Shown: positions 59,623 through 64,000 of the stretch, in pieces
Layout: every line of letters starts with the position of its first letter
Numbering within the stretch: the stretch's first letter is position 1
Origin: an uncultured Lachnospiraceae bacterium
Lineage (GTDB): Bacteria; Bacillota; Clostridia; Lachnospirales; Lachnospiraceae
Reading direction: 5' to 3'
Assembly (NCBI GenBank): GCA_934293575.1
Contig: CAKQYU010000001.1
Coordinates: forward strand, 248,001-312,000
Length of the DNA: 64,000 bases
Translations under genes and position numbers: made by a program
Notes under the pieces: generated by a model
What the model was told of the DNA's origin: nothing
Seen by the model: the letters and a program-made list of their open reading frames with translations, nothing else
Databases searched by the model: none

Positions 59623-60942
59623 ATGCGTATTCGATTATATGATGCCAGAATTTTAACGATGGTGATGGGACAGTCTGTTTTTAAGGGTGAAGTGATTATT
59701 TGTGACGACAAAATTGAGAAAGTAATAGAGGGTTCCCTGTATGATGGTAAAAATCAGACATTAAAAGACAGATATCAAAATGCATTTGATCGGGAAATTG
59801 ATTGTATGGGGAATTTGGTATTACCAGGATTTAAGAATTGTCATGCACATGGACCAATGACATTTTTGCGTTCTTTTGCGGATGATTTACCGTTAGATGA
59901 GTGGTTACATACCAAAATTTTTCCGGCGGAGGCAAAATTAAAGGACTCCGATATTTATACACTGATGAAGCTGGCTGTTTTGGAATATGTGCGGGGTGGA
60001 ATCACAACCAGTTTTGAAATGTATTTTTATCCGGAACAGATTGCGAAGGCATGTGAAGATATGGGATTTCCCTGTGTGATTTCCGGTACGGTATTCGGAA
60101 ATACAAAAGATGATGTGGATGGTGCGGTTCATACATTGGAACAGGATTATAAGCAATTTCATAAAAAGAATAAATGGGTTGACTACCGGCTGGGATTTCA
60201 TTCGGAATACAGTTGCTGTTATGAATTATTAGAGGCAATCGGACAGTTATGTCAGGAATTAAAAGAACCCGTATATATGCATAACAGCGAAACCAAAAAA
60301 GAAGTAGATGCCTGTATGAAACGATATGGCATGACACCGATTCAGCTGATGAATCAATTAAAGTTGTTTGAATATGGCGGAGCAGGCCATCATTGTGTTT
60401 ACACAACGGAAAAAGACCGGCAGATTCTAAAAGAAAAGAATGTTTATGTGGTAACCAATCCTGCCTCTAATGTGAAATTAGCCAGCGGAATTGCTCCTTT
60501 AAAGGAATATGTGGAAGAAGGAATACCGGTAGCACTTGGAACGGATGGCCCTGCCAGCAATAATAATTTGAATTTCTTTAAAGAGATGTATTTAGCGTGC
60601 GGATTAGCCAAATTAAAATATGAAGATGCAGCGGCTGTTTCTGCAATGGATGTATTGAGAATGGCAACCGTAAACGGTGCAAATCTGCTTGGAATATCGG
60701 CAGATTGTATCCGGGAAGGTAATTATGGCGATTTGGTCGTGATCGATTTATTAAAACCCAATATGCAGCCGATGAATCATCTTGTAAACAATCTGGTATA
60801 CAGTGGCAGTAATGATAATGTTTTAATGACAATGATACATGGTAAAGTAGTATATACGAATAACCGGTATTTTATGAATGTAGATCCTCTTGATGTCTAC
60901 AAGGAAGCCAATTATATTATTCGAAGAATTGAAAATGAATAA
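59623..60942 (+). CDS. Amidohydrolase, SAH/MTA (adenosine-type) deaminase-like
   Basis: 439-aa metal-dependent hydrolase of the TRZ/ATZ-SAH deaminase group. Metal ligands are visible: HAH in NCHAHGPMTFLRSFADDLPLDEWL (~70), His in GFHSEYSC (~195), HH in GAGHHC (~253) and Asp in ALGTDGPASNNNLNFF (~307). The pattern matches S-adenosylhomocysteine/5'-methylthioadenosine deaminases, and the punA neighbour supports a purine salvage role. Substrate is not certain; guanine or chlorohydrolase relatives share the motifs. Confidence 0.82.
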   Translation: MRIRLYDARILTMVMGQSVFKGEVIICDDKIEKVIEGSLYDGKNQTLKDRYQNAFDREIDCMGNLVLPGFKNCHAHGPMTFLRSFADDLPLDEWLHTKIFPAEAKLKDSDIYTLMKLAVLEYVRGGITTSFEMYFYPEQIAKACEDMGFPCVISGTVFGNTKDDVDGAVHTLEQDYKQFHKKNKWVDYRLGFHSEYSCCYELLEAIGQLCQELKEPVYMHNSETKKEVDACMKRYGMTPIQLMNQLKLFEYGGAGHHCVYTTEKDRQILKEKNVYVVTNPASNVKLASGIAPLKEYVEEGIPVALGTDGPASNNNLNFFKEMYLACGLAKLKYEDAAAVSAMDVLRMATVNGANLLGISADCIREGNYGDLVVIDLLKPNMQPMNHLVNNLVYSGSNDNVLMTMIHGKVVYTNNRYFMNVDPLDVYKEANYIIRRIENE

Positions 60943-61005
60943 ATATGGTTCTATCAAAGGAAAAATTGTCATATATATTAGTAATGTATTTTTTTAAAGT
61001 GGACG

Positions 61006-61599
61006 ATGCATAAAAAAAATATAGTTATCATAGCAGTCCTTTTTCTGGCTGAAGTTTGTCTGGATGTTTTTCTTGCCGGTTATCTGACCGCAAAGTCACA
61101 AAATTACACGAAAAAAATGGAAAACCGGATAAAAATCAGACAGACAATTGTTTCGGAGATGAAATATTTTCCGATTCCCAAACAATATTATAATCGCATT
61201 ACCTTTTCGGATACCTATGGGGATGGACGGACACAGGGACAGCATGAGGGATGTGATATTATGGATTGCAATGATACACCGAATCAGATTCCTGTAATCA
61301 GTTGTACGGATGGTGTGATTACCAATAAGGGGTGGTTATATCTTGGCGGATATCGGATTGGCATAACGAGTGACAATGGAATTTATTATTATTATGCCCA
61401 TTTGGCGGGGTTTTCTCCCAATCTTGAAATCGGAGATGAGGTATTAGCCGGACAGATACTTGGATTTATGGGAAATTCAGGGGAAGGAAAGGAAGGCACA
61501 GTAGGAAAATTTCCGACGCATCTTCATTTCGGAATTTATAACTTTAAGGAAAGTGATGTGGGAATGAATCCATATCCTTATTTAAAACAAATGCAGTAG
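61006..61599 (+). CDS. M23 family (LytM-like) metallopeptidase
   Basis: 197-aa envelope protein with a membrane/signal segment (~5-24, IVIIAVLFLAEVCLDVFLAGYL). The M23 zinc site is present: HxGxD in GQHEGCDIMDC (~81-86) and HLHFGIYN near 178; a His in YYYYAHLAG (~133) also fits. It likely cuts peptidoglycan peptide bridges. The gene stands alone after the deaminase gene. ATG follows AAGTGGA. Confidence 0.85.
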   Translation: MHKKNIVIIAVLFLAEVCLDVFLAGYLTAKSQNYTKKMENRIKIRQTIVSEMKYFPIPKQYYNRITFSDTYGDGRTQGQHEGCDIMDCNDTPNQIPVISCTDGVITNKGWLYLGGYRIGITSDNGIYYYYAHLAGFSPNLEIGDEVLAGQILGFMGNSGEGKEGTVGKFPTHLHFGIYNFKESDVGMNPYPYLKQMQ

Positions 61600-61734
61600 A
61601 GGGGGTATATTTTGTCGATTTGTACGAGAGGAAAGGGAGAAAACAGTTCTTTTCATTTATTCACCGGTATGTTAAAATTAACTTTATTGTGTGATGATAT
61701 TTTGAGTAAATTTATATAGAATGGAGTGAACAAA

Positions 61735-62538
61735 ATGGAAATTCAGCTTTGGCGAGAGATTTTAGATCCATATCGCCTTGCAGTGGATGAATTGGTGGTA
61801 AAATTTAACCACATAATTGAAGAATATAGAAATGCCGGTTTATATTCTCCGATTGAACAGGTAACGGGACGTGTTAAAAAAATATCCAGTATTTTGGATA
61901 AAATGCAGAAGAAAAATATATCCATAGAGGAGATAGACGATAGGATTGCAGATATGGCAGGTGTGCGGATTATTTGTCAGTTTGTGGAGGATATTGAAAA
62001 AGTTGTTGAGATTATACATAATCGTACCGATATGGAAGTGGTTCAGGAAAAAGACTATATTACGAATATGAAGGAAAGCGGATATCAGAGTTATCATATT
62101 ATTATTTATTATGATGTATATACGTTAGACGGAACAAAGCGTATTCAGGCTGAGATTCAGATTCGTACATTGGCTATGAACTTCTGGGCAACGATTGAAC
62201 ATTCTTTGCAGTATAAGTATAAGGGCAATATGCCGGAGCATATCAAGGATAAGCTTCATAAAGCATCCGATGCCATTATTACACTGGATAAAGAAATGGG
62301 TACTGTCCGGGATGAGATTATGGATGCACAGAATATTTTTCAGGTTAAGGCTATGCTGGTATCCGATATTTTAATTAATATTCAGAATCTGTTTAAAGTG
62401 GCAAGCAAACGTGAGGTTCTTAAGATTCAGGATGAGTTTTACAAGGTATATCAGACAGAGAATTTAGAACAGCTGGAACGTTTTTCAAAACAGCTGGATA
62501 TTATTTCAGAAGGATATAAAGCACAGAGTTTAATGTAA
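61735..62538 (+). CDS. Small alarmone synthetase (RelQ/YjbM-type GTP pyrophosphokinase)
   Basis: 267-aa single-domain (p)ppGpp synthetase lacking the hydrolase and regulatory domains of RelA/SpoT. Synthetase motifs: RIADMAGVRIICQFVEDI (~66), KESGYQSYHIII (~113) and AEIQIRTLAMNFWATIEHSLQYK (~138-160). A C-terminal helix extends to the end, as in tetrameric RelQ. ATG 61735 has GGAGTG 7 nt upstream. The 135-nt gap before it holds no gene; no convincing promoter was seen. Confidence 0.9.
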   Translation: MEIQLWREILDPYRLAVDELVVKFNHIIEEYRNAGLYSPIEQVTGRVKKISSILDKMQKKNISIEEIDDRIADMAGVRIICQFVEDIEKVVEIIHNRTDMEVVQEKDYITNMKESGYQSYHIIIYYDVYTLDGTKRIQAEIQIRTLAMNFWATIEHSLQYKYKGNMPEHIKDKLHKASDAIITLDKEMGTVRDEIMDAQNIFQVKAMLVSDILINIQNLFKVASKREVLKIQDEFYKVYQTENLEQLERFSKQLDIISEGYKAQSLM

Positions 62539-62552
62539 CAGGAAAGTAATTA

Positions 62553-62575
62553 GGGTTGCAAATGCAACCCTTTTA
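62553..62575 (+). terminator. Terminator after the alarmone synthetase gene
   Basis: A perfect 8-bp stem GGGTTGCA/TGCAACCC with an AA loop and TTTT. Confidence 0.85.
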
Positions 62576-62612
62576 TCTTGATATCGATTGAAAAAAAGAT
62601 AGGAAGGTACAT

Positions 62613-64000
62613 ATGTCACAAAAGATAGAATTACCAATTCAATTTGAAGAAAAAATGAAACAGATGCTCGGAAAGGAAGAATTTGAGCGATATTATCAAT
62701 CGTTTGAAACGGAGGCACATCAAGGATTGCGGGTGAATACATCCAAGATATCCGTAGAAGATTTTTTAAAAATTTCTCCGTATTCTTTAAAACCGGTTCC
62801 GTGGTGTAAGAATGGATTTTATTATGAAAAAAAGGAAAAACCTGCAAAACATCCGTATTATTTTGCAGGACTTTACTATATTCAGGAGCCGTCGGCTATG
62901 ACAACGGCAAGCTTCCTTCCGGTTGAAGAAGGAGATATGGTATTGGACTTGTGTGCAGCACCCGGAGGAAAATCAACGGAGCTTGCAGCAAAATTAAATG
63001 GTACCGGATTGTTGATTACCAACGATATCAGTAATTCCAGAGCGAAAGCATTGTTAAAAAATATCGAAGTTTTCGGTGTGGGAAATGCGTTGGTGACCAG
63101 TGAACCGCCAAATGAATTATCCAGGCGTTTCCCGGGATTTTTTGATAAAATTTTAATTGATGCACCTTGTTCCGGTGAAGGAATGTTTCGGAAACAGAAT
63201 AATATGATGAAGGCATGGGAACAAAATGGGGTTGACTTGTTTGTTGGATTACAGCGCTCTATTTTAAAGGAGGCTGTTACCATGTTAAAACCGGGCGGAA
63301 TGATAATATATTCAACCTGTACCTTTTCAAAAGAAGAAAATGAACAGTCGATTGAATATCTGTTGTCATTGGATGAAAAACTGCATTTGGTTGATTTGCC
63401 TCATGTGGAAGGATTTGATGAAGGTCATCCGGAATTTGGACTGACCGGTAATGCAGATTTGAAAAAATGCAGAAGATTATGGCCACACCGGATTGAGGGT
63501 GAGGGTCATTTTGTGGCATTGCTTCAAAAAGAGGATTTAAAGGAACAAAACACACCGGTTGGAGGATATGTTTTTTCCAAAGAAAAATTATCAAAAGAAG
63601 CGGAAGAATTTATCAGTCAGTTAAATTATCCGTTTGATAAGCGGCGTTTTGATGTGCAAAAAGAAAGAGTATTTTATATTCCGGAGCATATGCCGGATGT
63701 CAAAGGTTTAAGAATCCTAAGATGCGGATTGTATATGGGTGACATGAAGAAGAACCGGTTTGAACCGAGCCAGTCGCTTGCAATGTTCTTAAAAGAAAAT
63801 GAATTCCCGAATGTGTTGCATTTGTCGGTTGAAGATGACAGGGTAATCAAGTACTTAAAGGGTGAGACCTTAGAACTTATAGATAAAGATGAATCGATAA
63901 AAGACGGTATATGTTTAATTTGCGTAGAACAGTATCCGCTTGGTTTTGCAAAAGCCAATAAGGGAACATTGAAGAACAAATATTTACCGGGTTGGAGATG
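62613..64000 (+). CDS. RsmB/RsmF-type 16S rRNA (cytosine-C5)-methyltransferase, 3'-truncated by window end
   Basis: SAM-dependent rRNA m5C methyltransferase of the NOL1/NOP2/sun family. About 462 residues are visible and the frame is open at the edge. EPSAMTTASFLPV (~92), the SAM site VLDLCAAPGGKSTELAAKL (~111), DAPCSGEGMFRK (~185; the catalytic-type PC) and YSTCTFSKEENE (~232; second cysteine) are present. The RsmF-like C-terminal extension with PUA-type sequence (~320 onward) favours RsmF over RsmB. An AGGAAGG Shine-Dalgarno precedes ATG 62613. Confidence 0.92.
   Translation, partial: MSQKIELPIQFEEKMKQMLGKEEFERYYQSFETEAHQGLRVNTSKISVEDFLKISPYSLKPVPWCKNGFYYEKKEKPAKHPYYFAGLYYIQEPSAMTTASFLPVEEGDMVLDLCAAPGGKSTELAAKLNGTGLLITNDISNSRAKALLKNIEVFGVGNALVTSEPPNELSRRFPGFFDKILIDAPCSGEGMFRKQNNMMKAWEQNGVDLFVGLQRSILKEAVTMLKPGGMIIYSTCTFSKEENEQSIEYLLSLDEKLHLVDLPHVEGFDEGHPEFGLTGNADLKKCRRLWPHRIEGEGHFVALLQKEDLKEQNTPVGGYVFSKEKLSKEAEEFISQLNYPFDKRRFDVQKERVFYIPEHMPDVKGLRILRCGLYMGDMKKNRFEPSQSLAMFLKENEFPNVLHLSVEDDRVIKYLKGETLELIDKDESIKDGICLICVEQYPLGFAKANKGTLKNKYLPGWR

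Noticed and set aside
61600..61734. Small gene or promoter between the M23 gene and the alarmone synthetase
   Set aside because: No open frame with a ribosome site, and TTGTGT/TATATA has a 20-bp spacer.

Overview
The window reads as chromosomal core genome from a low-GC, spore-forming Clostridia, most likely a Lachnospiraceae relative. The signs are an IspH-ribosomal protein S1 fusion at the left edge, a SpoIVA gene, Gram-positive style promoters and Shine-Dalgarno sites, and the Firmicutes gene orders rimP-nusA-ylxR-ylxQ-infB-rbfA and ylxM-ffh-rpsP-khpA-rimM-trmD-rplS. Almost every gene is on the + strand. Only two are on the - strand: an exonuclease at 2.5-3.6 kb and a repressor at 12.6-13.4 kb. 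No CRISPR array, insertion sequence, intact prophage or long gene-free stretch was found.

Layout. 0-11 kb: ispH-S1 fusion, orphan cheR, DEDD exonuclease (minus), then ruvA-ruvB-zapA-U32 protein-FtsW/RodA-PBP, which joins Holliday-junction processing with division and wall synthesis. 11-13.5 kb: a small accessory-looking patch with a Nudix hydrolase, an orphan class B sortase, tRNA-Leu(CAA) and a phage-repressor-like XRE/S24 protein whose protease residues appear lost. 13.5-23.4 kb: mutY, an anti-sigma-like protein, polA, coaE, a long FtsA-like ATPase, a membrane diguanylate cyclase and ackA. 23.4-32.6 kb: yceD-rpmF, then the rimP...ribF transcription/translation operon. 32.6-44.1 kb: the SRP/ribosome-maturation operon, with an unrecognised membrane coiled-coil gene between trmD and rplS, two signal peptidases around rbgA, rnhB, and a FliK-like/FlhB-C-like pair. 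44.1-50.3 kb: der-plsY-gpsA, spoIVA, scpA-scpB. 50.3-64 kb: D-Ala-D-Ala carboxypeptidases, an L,D-transpeptidase and an M23-fold protein interleaved with nucleoside salvage (deoB, pdp, punA, SAH/MTA deaminase), a DAHP synthase, a small alarmone synthetase and a 3'-truncated rRNA m5C methyltransferase.

The genes serve growth: ribosome assembly, protein export, genome maintenance, cell-wall remodelling and nucleotide salvage. The parts least explained by known biology are the FliK-like/FlhB-C-like pair cut off from any flagellar locus, the FtsA-like ATPase with a long non-FtsA C-terminal extension, the 344-aa membrane protein in the trmD-rplS gap, the S24-like repressor beside tRNA-Leu, and 36-bp in-frame minisatellites in both infB and the L,D-transpeptidase gene. 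Regulatory DNA is unusually readable: many promoters have 17-bp spacers, several share a GTGG-extended -10, and some -35 boxes contain the stop codon of the upstream gene. All functional calls rest on motif reading only; no database search was run.
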